The notes beneath the pieces are model-generated. The model saw only the letters and a list, made by a program, of their open reading frames with translations. It was not told the DNA's origin and made no database searches. Shown piece by piece: positions 28,048 through 37,153 of a stretch of DNA of 64,000 nt. Source of the stretch: Halarcobacter sp. (GTDB taxonomy: Bacteria > Campylobacterota > Campylobacteria > Campylobacterales > Arcobacteraceae); NCBI RefSeq assembly GCF_963676935.1, contig NZ_OY781470.1, positions 434,001 to 498,000 on the forward strand, given 5' to 3'. The first letter of the stretch is position 1. The number at the start of each line of letters is the position of its first letter. The translations under genes and the position numbers were made by a program.

Positions 28048-28473
28048 ATGAAAAAAATTTTAGTAGTAATTAGTTTAGTGTTTTTAACACTTGGTTTAAA
28101 TGCAAAGGAAGTGAATAAATCTAACAAGTTTAAAATAAATGAGTTGATAATTCTTCCACATATTGGAAAAGTGATTAAGAATCATAAAAAAGAGTTAAAT
28201 ATTAGTGCCGAACAAATGGAAAGATTCTCAAAAGAGGTAAAGCAAGTTTATCCTCCAAAGTTTCAAAATTTGATTAGAAAAGCTTTCCCTATAGAAAAAA
28301 AAGTTCAAAGAAAAGTCTTAAAAGGGGCAACCCATTTAGAGGTGAAAGAATATTTAGATGAAATTGCAAAACTAAAAAGAGAAGCAATAAACATAAAAAT
28401 TGAAGCTTTAAATGCATTTAGAAAAATACTTACAGCTGAACAATGGAAAAAAATAATTAAGCTTTCTAAATAG
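28048..28473 (+). CDS. Spy/CpxP-like small periplasmic helical protein
   Basis: This 141-residue protein has a signal peptide (MKKILVVISLVFLTLGLNA-K). An alpha-helical, lysine-rich domain follows, with LNISAEQ and LTAEQWKKI, the LTxxQ-type repeats of the Spy/CpxP family of periplasmic chaperones and metal sensors. It follows the TonB receptor by nine bases with an AGGAGAAAAA ribosome site, so they form one operon under the Fur-like operator. Its role may be envelope protection or a metal-linked function. The repeat resemblance is modest. Confidence 0.7.
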   Translation: MKKILVVISLVFLTLGLNAKEVNKSNKFKINELIILPHIGKVIKNHKKELNISAEQMERFSKEVKQVYPPKFQNLIRKAFPIEKKVQRKVLKGATHLEVKEYLDEIAKLKREAINIKIEALNAFRKILTAEQWKKIIKLSK

Positions 28474-28490
28474 ATTAATTACTTAACTTA

Positions 28491-28528
28491 TGATAAAATC
28501 CTTTTTTATTTGAAAAGGGGTTTTATCA
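28491..28528 (+). promoter_or_regulatory. Hairpin sequestering the ribosome site of the DUF445 gene
   Basis: TGATAAAA (28491-28498) pairs with TTTTATCA (28521-28528). Pairing continues inward through CC and the AGGGG ribosome site at 28516-28520. The structure ends two bases before the ATG at 28531. It could limit translation, or serve as a leftover terminator. Confidence 0.4.
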
Positions 28529-28530
28529 AA

Positions 28531-29235
28531 ATGAATAAGTCTGATATTACAAATATTATTACAATACTTCTTTTAGCTTTTGGTTATGCAAATGGTAACG
28601 ATTTGGTTTATACAATTGGATTATTTGCTTTTAGTGGTGCTATAACAAATACTTTAGCTATACATATGCTTTTTGAGAAAGTTCCTTTTTTATATGGCTC
28701 GGGGATTATTGAAAAAAAATTTGAAGCTTTTAAAGATTCTATTCATAACCTTATAATGAATCAATTTTTTTCAAAAGAAAATCTAAATAAATTTTATGAA
28801 GTAGAGTTTAATAGTGCAAAAAAAACTATTGATTTTGAAAAAATATTAAATAAAACAGATTTTACTCCTGCTTATGATTCTTTAAAAGAAGCAGTAATGC
28901 AATCAAGTTTTGGTGGAATGTTAGGGATGTTCGGTGGCGAGTCTGCCTTAGAACCTTTAAAAGAACCATTTGTAGAGAAACTGAAAAAATCAATTATAGA
29001 TATCTCAAACAGTGATTCTTTTCAAAAAATTTTAAATGAAACTCTAAAATCAAAAGATTTAAATGAAGATATTCACGAAAAAATCTCTTTAGTTGTAAAT
29101 AATAGATTAGATGAACTAACACCAAAAATGGTAAAAGAGATGGTTCAAAATATAATAAAAGAGTATCTTGGATGGTTAGTTATTTGGGGTGCAGTATTTG
29201 GTGGACTGATTGGATTTCTTTCAACACTTTTTTAA
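28531..29235 (+). CDS. DUF445 family membrane protein
   Basis: The protein has 234 residues from this ATG; a TTG at 28510 would add seven. The DUF445 signature appears at the N terminus, with two short membrane segments and TNTLAIHMLFEKVPFLYGSG. A long helical middle follows, and a C-terminal hydrophobic anchor (LVIWGAVFGGLIGFLSTLF). Members are inner-membrane proteins of unknown role. I prefer the ATG because AAGGGG precedes it. It stands as a single gene between the TonB operon and the stress-protein operon. Confidence 0.8.
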   Translation: MNKSDITNIITILLLAFGYANGNDLVYTIGLFAFSGAITNTLAIHMLFEKVPFLYGSGIIEKKFEAFKDSIHNLIMNQFFSKENLNKFYEVEFNSAKKTIDFEKILNKTDFTPAYDSLKEAVMQSSFGGMLGMFGGESALEPLKEPFVEKLKKSIIDISNSDSFQKILNETLKSKDLNEDIHEKISLVVNNRLDELTPKMVKEMVQNIIKEYLGWLVIWGAVFGGLIGFLSTLF

Positions 29236-29290
29236 ATATTTAGCTTTTCACTTCATATAAATCTTTGATTGATTTATCTTTTTAAGTTTA

Positions 29291-29323
29291 TGCAAGTTTC
29301 ATGACAGACTTATTTTTTATAAT
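29291..29323 (+). promoter_or_regulatory. Predicted TctD-type box and -10 for the usp/regulator operon
   Basis: The direct repeat is TGCAAG (29291-29296) and TGACAG (29302-29307), an 11-bp period. A consensus TATAAT follows at 29318-29323, ten bases on. The same block occurs at three other promoters of the tricarboxylate region. The operon encodes the response regulator, so autoregulation is likely. Confidence 0.7.
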
Positions 29324-29351
29324 TTCATAATATCTTTAGAAAGGATTATTT

Positions 29352-30200
29352 ATGAAATACAAAAAACTATTTTTCCCTATTGGTGGTGGAGATGAATTAG
29401 AAGAGAGACTTTTTGCAGCTTTCTTGATTGCAAAATATTTTAATGTCAGTCTTGAAGTTTTGAAATGTGGACTAAAAACGAATATGAGTATATATAAATC
29501 ACTATCAATACCTAAAGATATTATGAAAAAGATTGATGAAGTAGTTGATACGAAACTAGATGATGAAAATCATCAGATACAAGAACTATTTGAGAAAATA
29601 GCAGCTGAGGTTGGTATTAAGGTTTCACAAAAAGCTCTTGAAAATGAAGCAAATACTTTTTTAAATATAAAAGAAGGTTTGCGAAGCTCCCTAGTTGAAC
29701 AAGAGTCAAAATTTTGTGATTTGGTTATAGCAGCAGCTCCTCCTTCTGGTGTTACAACTGCAACTTTTGAAACAGCTGTGTTAAAAAGTGGTAAATGTGT
29801 ACTTATGTTTCCTAGAGTAATGAAAAATTTTAAAACAGATTCTATTATTATTGGATGGAACAATTCCCCTGAAGCATCACGTGCAGTTACTTCATCAATT
29901 GATATTTTAAAACAAGCTCAAAGAGTACACATAGTCTCTTCAGAAGAGTATACAGATGATTTAGAAAAAATGAATAGATTAAGAGAATACCTTTTTCATC
30001 ATGGAATTGATGCAAGTTATGAGATTGTTAAAACAACTAGGATACCAGGACAAGCTCTTTTAAATGCAGCTCTTGATGGAAATTTTGATTTAATTGTTGC
30101 AGGTTCCTATGGACATAAGGGCTTAAAAGAGCTTATGTTTGGTGGAGCTACAAGATATTTATTGGAAAAATCAACGCTTCCTATTTTTATGTCTCACTAA
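29352..30200 (+). CDS. Universal stress protein (UspA family), two-domain
   Basis: The 282-residue cytoplasmic protein has a C-terminal Usp domain with the ATP-binding signature GSYGHKGLKELMFGG and the opening strand IIIGWNNSPEASRAV. The N-terminal half is a diverged Usp domain (KLFFPIGGGDELEERLFAAF). Such proteins often sense energy state or bind a nucleotide. It is the first gene of an operon with the response regulator and kinase (19 bases to the next gene) under the predicted TctD-type box. It may link carbon-source uptake to stress or energy status. Confidence 0.85.
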   Translation: MKYKKLFFPIGGGDELEERLFAAFLIAKYFNVSLEVLKCGLKTNMSIYKSLSIPKDIMKKIDEVVDTKLDDENHQIQELFEKIAAEVGIKVSQKALENEANTFLNIKEGLRSSLVEQESKFCDLVIAAAPPSGVTTATFETAVLKSGKCVLMFPRVMKNFKTDSIIIGWNNSPEASRAVTSSIDILKQAQRVHIVSSEEYTDDLEKMNRLREYLFHHGIDASYEIVKTTRIPGQALLNAALDGNFDLIVAGSYGHKGLKELMFGGATRYLLEKSTLPIFMSH

Positions 30201-30219
30201 TTTATGGTAGAATTTACTT

Positions 30220-30876
30220 ATGAAACTATTAATCCTTGAAGACAATGAAACTTTAGCAGATGGTATTTATAAAAAACTAAAAGAGATAGGTTTTATTGCA
30301 GATGTTTTCTATGAAGGGGAAGAGGGACTTTTCGCTTTAGAAACATCTACATATGACCTTCTTATTTTGGACTTAGGTCTTCCAGGAATTGATGGAATCG
30401 ATATTATAAAAAAGCTACGTAGTTCTCAAAAAAACCTTCCTATTTTAGTTATATCTGCAAGAGATAGATTGGATCAAAGAATTTTAGGTTTAGATACCGG
30501 TGCGGATGATTATATATGTAAACCTTTTGAGTTAGATGAAGTTGTAGCAAGAGTACAAGCCCTTCTTAGAAGAAGTAATAATCAAACTTCAAATATCATA
30601 AAATACAATGACTTGGAATTTAACTCTCAAACTTTAGCTTTAACAAGAGATGAAGAAAAAATTGAATTAAGTAAAAGGGAATTAACTATATTTGAATATC
30701 TACTTCAAAATCTAAATGCAATAGTAAGTAAAGAGAATATAGTAGAACATATAACTTCTATTGATGATGAATTTAACCCAACTGCTGTTGAAACTTATGT
30801 CTCAAGACTCAGAAAAAAATTAGGAGATTCCATAAATTTAAAAACAGTTAGAGGTTTAGGTTATATGATGAGTTAA
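30220..30876 (+). CDS. OmpR-family response regulator (TctD-like)
   Basis: The 218-residue protein has a receiver domain (acidic pocket EDN near residue 8, phosphorylated Asp51 in LILDLGLPG, Lys in CKPF). A C-terminal winged helix DNA-binding domain follows (RELTIFEYLL... VETYVSRLRKKL... RGLGYMM). The subfamily is QseB/PmrA/TctD-like. It is paired with the histidine kinase two bases downstream. Position among Tct genes and the shared 11-bp-period repeat at four promoters point to it as the activator of the tricarboxylate regulon. Confidence 0.9.
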   Translation: MKLLILEDNETLADGIYKKLKEIGFIADVFYEGEEGLFALETSTYDLLILDLGLPGIDGIDIIKKLRSSQKNLPILVISARDRLDQRILGLDTGADDYICKPFELDEVVARVQALLRRSNNQTSNIIKYNDLEFNSQTLALTRDEEKIELSKRELTIFEYLLQNLNAIVSKENIVEHITSIDDEFNPTAVETYVSRLRKKLGDSINLKTVRGLGYMMS

Positions 30877-30877
30877 C

Positions 30878-32257
30878 ATGGATACAAACACTACATCTAT
30901 TAAATCAAGCCTTATTGCTTGGTTAACTTTCCCACTAGTTATTTTTACAATGATTCTTTTTATTTATATATATTTTATATTAGAAAAAAAAGTTACAGAT
31001 TTTTTTGATAATAGATTAAAAGCTAGTGCTAAAAGTATTGAATATAGTATTGGAATAAAGAACTCAAAACTTTTTGTTGATATACCTAGCTTTTCAATTG
31101 AGTTACTCTCTTCAAATGATAAGGGTTTAATCTTTTACTCTGTGGTGGATGAAGAGAATAGTCTTCTTGTGGGGTATGAATCTTTATTAAATAAAAGTAG
31201 ATTAGTTGACGAAGAAGCTGTATTTTATAATACAAAATACAATGACTCTAATTTAAGAATTGTGTCTTATAAAACTTCCCTCTATAGTGCAGGAAAAGTT
31301 TACAATGCTTATATTACTTTAGGAGAAACCACAGAAGAAAGAGATGAAAATATAAACTACGTATTGAGCCTACTTCTAATTATAATGGTAATTGTAATAG
31401 TTTCTACTGTCTTAATAACCCTTGTTGCAGTTTCTGAGGGCTTAAAGCCACTAAATAAGCTAAAGAGAATTATAAAAAAAAGAGATGAAAGGGATTTAGA
31501 ACCCCTTGTTTTTAATGCACCTAAAGAGGTTGAAGATATTGTAAAAAGTATTAATATCTTATTAGAAAGAAGCAGAGATACTATTGATTATATAGAACAA
31601 TTCAACTCTGATGTATCCCATCAATTAAGAACTCCTCTTGCAGAGATGAAAGTAAAATTAGAGTTTTTATATGATAAAGATGATAAAAATTATATCACTT
31701 TAAATTCTCTTTTAAATAATATGTCACATATAACAGAACAGCTTCTTTTATATGCAAAAACAAATCCAAATACTATAAATTTAAAACGATTTAAAAAACA
31801 AAGTTTAAATAAAATATGCAAAGAGTATAGTTTAAAAACTGCTCCAAGAATATATGAAAAAGGTTTTGAGTTTGCTTTTGAAAATATGGAAGAAGAGGTT
31901 TTTATAAAGTGTGACCAAATTCTTCTTGAGAGTATGTTAGATAATATAATAAATAATGCTTTACACTATGCAGTTGATGAAAATGGAAATCCTATGGGAA
32001 CAATTACTTTATCTTTAGAAAGACACAATAATACTATTTGGTTAAATGTAAAAGATGAAGGAAATGGTGTTGACAAGAAGTTTTTAAAAACTATTTTTGA
32101 GAGATACTATAGAGTTGACTCTAAAAAAAGTGGTTCAGGATTAGGACTTAGTATTGTAAAACAAATAGCTACACTTCATAATGCAAAGGTTCAAGCAATA
32201 AATGAAAATGGATTAAAAATATCATTGATCTTTGATTTTCCAAAAATTAAGAACTAG
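30878..32257 (+). CDS. Sensor histidine kinase (TctE-like)
   Basis: The 459-residue inner-membrane kinase has membrane segments at about 13-35 and 165-190 that flank a periplasmic sensor of about 130 residues. A HAMP-like linker follows (EGLKPLNKLKRII). The HisKA box is VSHQLRTPLAEMK (H248), and the ATPase domain has NIINNALHYAV and GSGLGLSIVK. The layout is that of TctE-type citrate/tricarboxylate sensors. It is co-transcribed with the regulator. Its stop overlaps the end of the convergent Bug gene by four bases, so there is no space for a terminator there. Confidence 0.9.
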   Translation: MDTNTTSIKSSLIAWLTFPLVIFTMILFIYIYFILEKKVTDFFDNRLKASAKSIEYSIGIKNSKLFVDIPSFSIELLSSNDKGLIFYSVVDEENSLLVGYESLLNKSRLVDEEAVFYNTKYNDSNLRIVSYKTSLYSAGKVYNAYITLGETTEERDENINYVLSLLLIIMVIVIVSTVLITLVAVSEGLKPLNKLKRIIKKRDERDLEPLVFNAPKEVEDIVKSINILLERSRDTIDYIEQFNSDVSHQLRTPLAEMKVKLEFLYDKDDKNYITLNSLLNNMSHITEQLLLYAKTNPNTINLKRFKKQSLNKICKEYSLKTAPRIYEKGFEFAFENMEEEVFIKCDQILLESMLDNIINNALHYAVDENGNPMGTITLSLERHNNTIWLNVKDEGNGVDKKFLKTIFERYYRVDSKKSGSGLGLSIVKQIATLHNAKVQAINENGLKISLIFDFPKIKN

Positions 32258-33216
32258 TCTTCTATTAAATAGTTGAATTTTTTAAAATCTTCATAAGAGT
32301 TTTGTAAAATTTTTTTAGAATTTTGTGAACCTATCCAAGTATAGCCAATATTTTTTCTTTTTAAATATCTATGTACAGATTTTTTTGCTAATGTCTTTTT
32401 AATTGCATTTTCTAGAATTCTAAATCTATGGGGAAAATCTTCTTTAAATTTTTTTGAAACGGCTATTCCTCTTATTGGACCATGTATAATAGGCATTGTT
32501 ATACCTGTATCTTTTATTGTATCATTTAAGGTTGGAGCATCCCATCTTTTAGATGGTTTATTTGATACAATGGCAAGTGGTTTAATATATTCTCTATACT
32601 TTTCACTTCCTTGAGCTGCAATAATAAGAAGATCAACTTTTGATTCAAGTAATGCTTTTCTTGCACTTCCACCTCCATTATAAAGTTTTATATCAACATC
32701 TTTAAAAGGTATATTAAACTTTTCTAGTAATAGTTTAAAAAGGATATGTCCACTTGATTTATTTATTAGGGCTACTTTTAACTCTTTTGGATTCTTTTTT
32801 ATATAGTTTAATATTTCAACTATAGAGTTAAATTCTGAGTCTTTTCCCACTGCAATAAAATCTTGTTCAAACCACTGAAGGTTTATTATTTCAAAATCAT
32901 TTAATGAAAAATCTGCTTTTTTACTTATTATTAGATTTAATAGATATGGAGAAAAAGTGGAACAAAATACTTTATACCCATCATGGGGTTCTTTTAAAAC
33001 ATAATTAGCAGCATCTAAGGAACCATTAGTTTTGATAGTTTTTACATTTATATGTACACCTAATTCTTTTTGAAGAAGTGCTGCCATATTTCTTGTCATT
33101 CTATCAGCACTTCCCCCTTCACCAAGACCAACTACAAACTCAATTGATTTATTTGGATAATCAAATGAAAAAAGCAAGCTTTTTAACAAAATAAAAAATA
33201 AAAAGATATATCTCAT
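32254..33216 (-). CDS. Bug-family (TctC-like) periplasmic binding protein
   Basis: The 320-residue protein has a signal peptide (MRYIFLFFILLKSLLFSF) and the Bug/TctC start FDYPNKSIEFVVGLGEGGSADRMTRNMA, which binds the ligand's carboxylates in the family. It is the last gene of the tctA-prpF-tauE run, nine bases after the TauE gene. It is divergent from the main TctC at 37220, and many Asp-binding variations suggest another ligand. A role as a second or extra substrate sensor for the permease or the kinase is possible. Confidence 0.8.
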   Translation of the reverse strand: MRYIFLFFILLKSLLFSFDYPNKSIEFVVGLGEGGSADRMTRNMAALLQKELGVHINVKTIKTNGSLDAANYVLKEPHDGYKVFCSTFSPYLLNLIISKKADFSLNDFEIINLQWFEQDFIAVGKDSEFNSIVEILNYIKKNPKELKVALINKSSGHILFKLLLEKFNIPFKDVDIKLYNGGGSARKALLESKVDLLIIAAQGSEKYREYIKPLAIVSNKPSKRWDAPTLNDTIKDTGITMPIIHGPIRGIAVSKKFKEDFPHRFRILENAIKKTLAKKSVHRYLKRKNIGYTWIGSQNSKKILQNSYEDFKKFNYLIED

Positions 33217-33225
33217 ACTAAAACC

Positions 33226-33984
33226 TTACATTAAAACAATTCCATCATAAATTAATTTACTTCCTAATATAAGTATAACAACTTTTAAAATTTTTTTAAA
33301 TAGCTCATTGCTACTTTTATCAAGAAGTTTTTTACCTGTAAGTGTTCCTAAATATGAAAATAGGATTAACAGAAGAATCAAAAATATCCAAGGGGTATAA
33401 TCAAATCCTAAACCACCAAAAATAATAGCCTTCCCAAAATTTTGAAAAGATACACACCAAGCAAGAGTTCCAACTATTAGATGTCTTTTTGTTAAAATTG
33501 AAGATAAAAAAATTGCAATTAAAGGTCCCATAACACCTACAAACATTGTTAAAAAACCTGTTATTACACCAAAAACTACAATTAGAAGATTAGAGACTTT
33601 CTCAAATTTTAAATTAGGAAGTAAGTTTAATACAATAATTCCAACTCCCAAAGAAAGTTTCATTATATATTCAGGTAAAGATATCAAAAAGTAGATACTT
33701 AAAATATATCCTATAAAGCTTCCAATCATAAAAAGAACAAAAAATCTTACAAAAAAAGATTTTCTAAAAAGAAAAGCACGTAAAAGTCCTGAACCTGATT
33801 GTGTAAGTGCATGAATTGAAAGAAGTGCGGTAGGAGGAAGAACCATACTCATTCCTCCTATTACTAAAAGTCCTCCACCAGAACCAACTGTTGTTGAGAT
33901 TGCCGCTCCAATAAAACAACAGAATATTAATATAACTATATCAAAAAGCTCTAATGGAAGATGAAAAAAGTCCATTTTATACAA
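33226..33984 (-). CDS. TauE/SafE family sulfite exporter-like permease
   Basis: The 252-residue protein has eight predicted membrane segments, with the TauE/SafE motif FIGAAISTTVGSGGGLLVIGG near the N terminus and a repeat later (FVGVMGPLIAIFLSS). Family members export sulfite, sulfoacetate or other organic acids. It starts at TTG 33984 (GGAGAGG just ahead) or ATG 33975. The two differ by three residues. It overlaps or abuts prpF. In this operon it may export a by-product or import a related acid; the ligand is not assignable. Confidence 0.8.
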   Translation of the reverse strand: MYKMDFFHLPLELFDIVILIFCCFIGAAISTTVGSGGGLLVIGGMSMVLPPTALLSIHALTQSGSGLLRAFLFRKSFFVRFFVLFMIGSFIGYILSIYFLISLPEYIMKLSLGVGIIVLNLLPNLKFEKVSNLLIVVFGVITGFLTMFVGVMGPLIAIFLSSILTKRHLIVGTLAWCVSFQNFGKAIIFGGLGFDYTPWIFLILLLILFSYLGTLTGKKLLDKSSNELFKKILKVVILILGSKLIYDGIVLM

Positions 33985-35047
33985 AAACCTCTCCGGCCAT
34001 TAGCAGTCTAGCCGTTCTTGTTGTTTTCCCTTCTACATCTTTTATCTTTGTTGTAGGAAAATTTACTCCAACATCGATTGTTCCTGAAGGTGTTTCTATT
34101 TTCACAGTATGTTCTCCTATTTCTAACTTTTTAGAGTTTAGTTCATATAAAATAGTTCCTTTTATAAAAGAACCAGTTGCTACACAAAAACCTGCACTAA
34201 CTGCAAGAGCTGGATGAGCAGATGTAGGGGTAAAGTATCGAATGTTTATATCCCCACCATTTTTTGCCTCTGAGACAACTGCAAATTTTGGAATTACATT
34301 TCCTTTTGCACTACCTAAGCCCATCTTTTGTGAAGCTTGTTCTCTAATTGACTCTATTTTTTTAAAAAGCTCTTTTTTTGCATCAAGTTCAGCTGGAGTT
34401 TCATATCCTGTTAACCCCATATCCTTAGCTTTTACAAAAACAACTGGCATAGAGATATCTAAACAAGTTGCCTTAACCCCATCAAAAATATCATATTTAT
34501 TTCCAGTAGGAAGATAATGTCCTGTTTTCCCACCAGTTATATTTTTAAAAAACATTTTTATAGGAGAAGCTGTACCAGGAACTCCAGCTATCTCAAAGTC
34601 ACCATGGTATTGAACTGTTCTATTTGGAGTTTTGATTACTTGAGTAATAGTTGCACCAGTATTTACATCATATACATTTACTGTTGTCTCGCCATCTTCT
34701 ACTGATACCAAACCTCTTTCAATCCCAAATGCCCCAACAGCTGTGAGAATATTACCGCAAGTTGGTTTATCATCTGCTATTGCTTCATCTATACTTGGTT
34801 GGATAAATTTATACTCTAAATCTATCCCTTCCCTTTTTGATACTGATATAATAGCAACTTTTGTAGTGACTGTTGTTGCTCCACCTATGCCATCAATTTG
34901 TCTAATATCAGGGCTTCCCATAATCTTCAAAATTAAATTATGTCTTTCATCTTTATCTTTAGGTAAATCATTATCTAAAAAATACGCACCTTTAGAAGTT
35001 CCTGATCTATATAAAATACAGCTAATTCTTGTTAAATCATTCATCAT
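33977..35047 (-). CDS. prpF: PrpF-family isomerase (aconitate / oxalomesaconate type)
   Basis: The 356-residue enzyme of the PrpF/DUF453 family is built from two similar halves, with RSGTSKGAYFLDNDLP at the start and PTCGNILTAVGAFGIERGLV mid-protein (the active-site Cys in the PTCGN block). SAHPALAVSAGFCVATG is the second family signature. Members isomerise double bonds in methylaconitate, aconitate or 4-oxalomesaconate. It lies one gene downstream of the TctA-TctB permease and is likely co-transcribed with it. The true substrate is probably the acid imported by the Tct system. Length is close to normal for PrpF. Confidence 0.85.
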   Translation of the reverse strand: MMNDLTRISCILYRSGTSKGAYFLDNDLPKDKDERHNLILKIMGSPDIRQIDGIGGATTVTTKVAIISVSKREGIDLEYKFIQPSIDEAIADDKPTCGNILTAVGAFGIERGLVSVEDGETTVNVYDVNTGATITQVIKTPNRTVQYHGDFEIAGVPGTASPIKMFFKNITGGKTGHYLPTGNKYDIFDGVKATCLDISMPVVFVKAKDMGLTGYETPAELDAKKELFKKIESIREQASQKMGLGSAKGNVIPKFAVVSEAKNGGDINIRYFTPTSAHPALAVSAGFCVATGSFIKGTILYELNSKKLEIGEHTVKIETPSGTIDVGVNFPTTKIKDVEGKTTRTARLLMAGEVFV

Positions 35048-35048
35048 T

Positions 35049-37040
35049 TTATGCTCCTGTTATTGCATCGTAAATTAAACCTGTTGGAAGGTGAAGTGTC
35101 ATAATATGGCTTATAAATAGTAGAAGTCCTATTGCCACACCAGTAATAATGAATATTTTCAACCAAGAAGATTTCATCTTTGTTCTAATAATTATCACAA
35201 AAAGAATTGCTAATGAAGGAACAAAACCTAAAATCCAAGTTCCTAATAGGAATATAGGAAGGATTAAAAAGTTTTTCCAAATATCAACCCATGCAGATGA
35301 AAGCTGTCCATTTTCAGTAATTGCAACTGATAAAATATCTTTTTGTCTCTTTTTAGATGTAATTTGAATTGACAAGATAACTCCAAAAAGTAAAAGTAAT
35401 GAACTAACTACCATAGGGAAAATTCCACCTAAAAACTGAAGATAAAAAGAGTCAATTAATGCAAATAGACCAAATGCCATAAGAAACCAAATAAATAGTA
35501 ATTCTCCAGTAAAAAATGAGTATGGATAATTTGTAGTTTCTTCTTCCTTTTGTATATTTAATTCTTTCTCTTTTTTAGAGTCTCTATTTTTAAAATAAAC
35601 ACTAATTAAAACTGAAGCAACCATAAATATTATTAAAATAATTACACCTGGTCTTTCCATCATTTCCCAAGAATAAAACTGAACTGCTTGATAATAATAT
35701 GTTTCAATAGTACCAGCTAAAACAAAACCAATAAGTAGGGCAGGTCTTGGCCAATCAAAGTATTTAAATAGTGTCCCTAATGCACCAATTGCAATTAAAA
35801 GCATTAAATCCTCTAAAGATCTTGTTGCTTGAAGTGCAGCAAAGAAGATAATCATTAACATAAATGGAGCAACATATCCATAAGGAATAGTTGTGATTTT
35901 TGAAATCTTATTTGATAAAAGCATACAAGTTCCAGTACCAACAACATTTGCAATTGCTAAAGACCAGATAATAATATATGAAACTTCTAAGTTTTCATTA
36001 ACCATTCCAGGTCCAGGTTCAATCCCAAGAATTACAAGTCCACCTAAGAATACAGCCATAGAACCACTTCCAGGGATACCAAATAGAAGTGTTGGAACTA
36101 ATCCACCCCCCTCTTTAGCATTATTTGCTGATTCAGGAGCGATAACTCCTCTTACATCACCTTTACCAAACTGTGATTTATCTTTTGAAGTTTGTACAAC
36201 ATGCCCATAAGCAATCCAGTCAACAACACTTCCCCCAAGACCTGGAATAGCACCAATCATAGCACCAATTGGAGCACAACGTGCTACTATCCATCTTGAA
36301 ATCCACATATCTTTAATACCTTGAACAAAACTTCCTCCAAGCTTTTCAGCTTTTGAAATCTTTTTATTCTCAACTAATAAAGAGATGATTTCAGGAACTG
36401 CATAAACACCAAGTCCTAAAATTACAAGTTTAATTCCATCATATAAATAGTAGCTATCCATTGTCATTCTAAATTCACCAGTTGCTGGTGCTGCCCCAAC
36501 AGATCCTAAAAGAAGTCCAATCGCAGCAGCTATAAATCCTTTATATAGAGATTTACCACTTAAAACTCCAACCATACTAAGTCCAAAAATACCTAAAATA
36601 AATAGTTCAGCAGACCCAAGTTTTAAAATTAAATCTCTTGCAAAGATTATAAATATAGATAAAATTAAAGCACCTAAAAGTCCTCCTACTAATGAAGCAG
36701 AAAATGCAGCTCCAAGAGCCCTTGCTGCCTCACCTTTTTTTGACATAGGATATCCATCAAGAACTGTTGCTTGAGAAGCAGAAGAACCTGGTATTCCCAT
36801 AAGAACTGAAGTAAAAGTATCTGAAGTTGGAATAACTGCAACCATACCAATTAACATTGCTAGTGCTGAGGTTTGATCCATACCATAAAGAAAAGGTAAC
36901 ATTATAGAAAAACCTACAATACCTCCTAATCCTGGTAAAATACCAACTAAAATTCCTAAAAACACTCCACCAAGTAGATAAAGCATATGGTGAACTTGCA
37001 TTAATTCAGAAAATGCACTCATAAGTGTTTCAAAAGCCAT
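35049..37040 (-). CDS. Fused TctA-TctB tripartite tricarboxylate transporter permease
   Basis: The 663-residue protein is longer than the normal TctA (about 500). Residues 1-500 are TctA, the large membrane subunit (LLGGVFLGILVGILPGLGG, GIPGSSASQATVLDGYPM, LFGIPGSGSMAVFLGG). From about residue 515 there is a TctB-like domain (DUF1468) with four further membrane segments (FFTGELLFIWFLMAFGLFAL onward). With a TctC binding protein it would form a secondary transporter for a tri- or dicarboxylate. It has its own TctD-type box upstream and continues into prpF. Confidence 0.9.
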   Translation of the reverse strand: MAFETLMSAFSELMQVHHMLYLLGGVFLGILVGILPGLGGIVGFSIMLPFLYGMDQTSALAMLIGMVAVIPTSDTFTSVLMGIPGSSASQATVLDGYPMSKKGEAARALGAAFSASLVGGLLGALILSIFIIFARDLILKLGSAELFILGIFGLSMVGVLSGKSLYKGFIAAAIGLLLGSVGAAPATGEFRMTMDSYYLYDGIKLVILGLGVYAVPEIISLLVENKKISKAEKLGGSFVQGIKDMWISRWIVARCAPIGAMIGAIPGLGGSVVDWIAYGHVVQTSKDKSQFGKGDVRGVIAPESANNAKEGGGLVPTLLFGIPGSGSMAVFLGGLVILGIEPGPGMVNENLEVSYIIIWSLAIANVVGTGTCMLLSNKISKITTIPYGYVAPFMLMIIFFAALQATRSLEDLMLLIAIGALGTLFKYFDWPRPALLIGFVLAGTIETYYYQAVQFYSWEMMERPGVIILIIFMVASVLISVYFKNRDSKKEKELNIQKEEETTNYPYSFFTGELLFIWFLMAFGLFALIDSFYLQFLGGIFPMVVSSLLLLFGVILSIQITSKKRQKDILSVAITENGQLSSAWVDIWKNFLILPIFLLGTWILGFVPSLAILFVIIIRTKMKSSWLKIFIITGVAIGLLLFISHIMTLHLPTGLIYDAITGA

Positions 37041-37086
37041 CTTAAATCCTTTCTCGAAGTACTACTACTTCTCATTTTATGAAAGA

Positions 37087-37119
37087 AGATTAACATTCTA
37101 CTCTGTCATGAAACTTGCA
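37087..37119 (-). promoter_or_regulatory. Predicted TctD-type box and -10 for tctAB
   Basis: On the minus strand the direct repeat is TGCAAG (37119-37114) and TGACAG (37108-37103), an 11-bp period. The -10 TAATCT (37092-37087) follows after ten bases. AATGTTAAT spans the same position as in two of the other boxes. Confidence 0.7.
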
Positions 37120-37153
37120 ATTTTTTGTAAGAAAAGTAATATTAAAAATCTGT

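Noticed and set aside
33954-35078. Several + strand open frames of 60-110 codons opposite prpF and tauE, and similar ones opposite tctA, secD and the kinases
   Set aside because: They are shadows of well-supported genes on the other strand, with no ribosome site or family resemblance.
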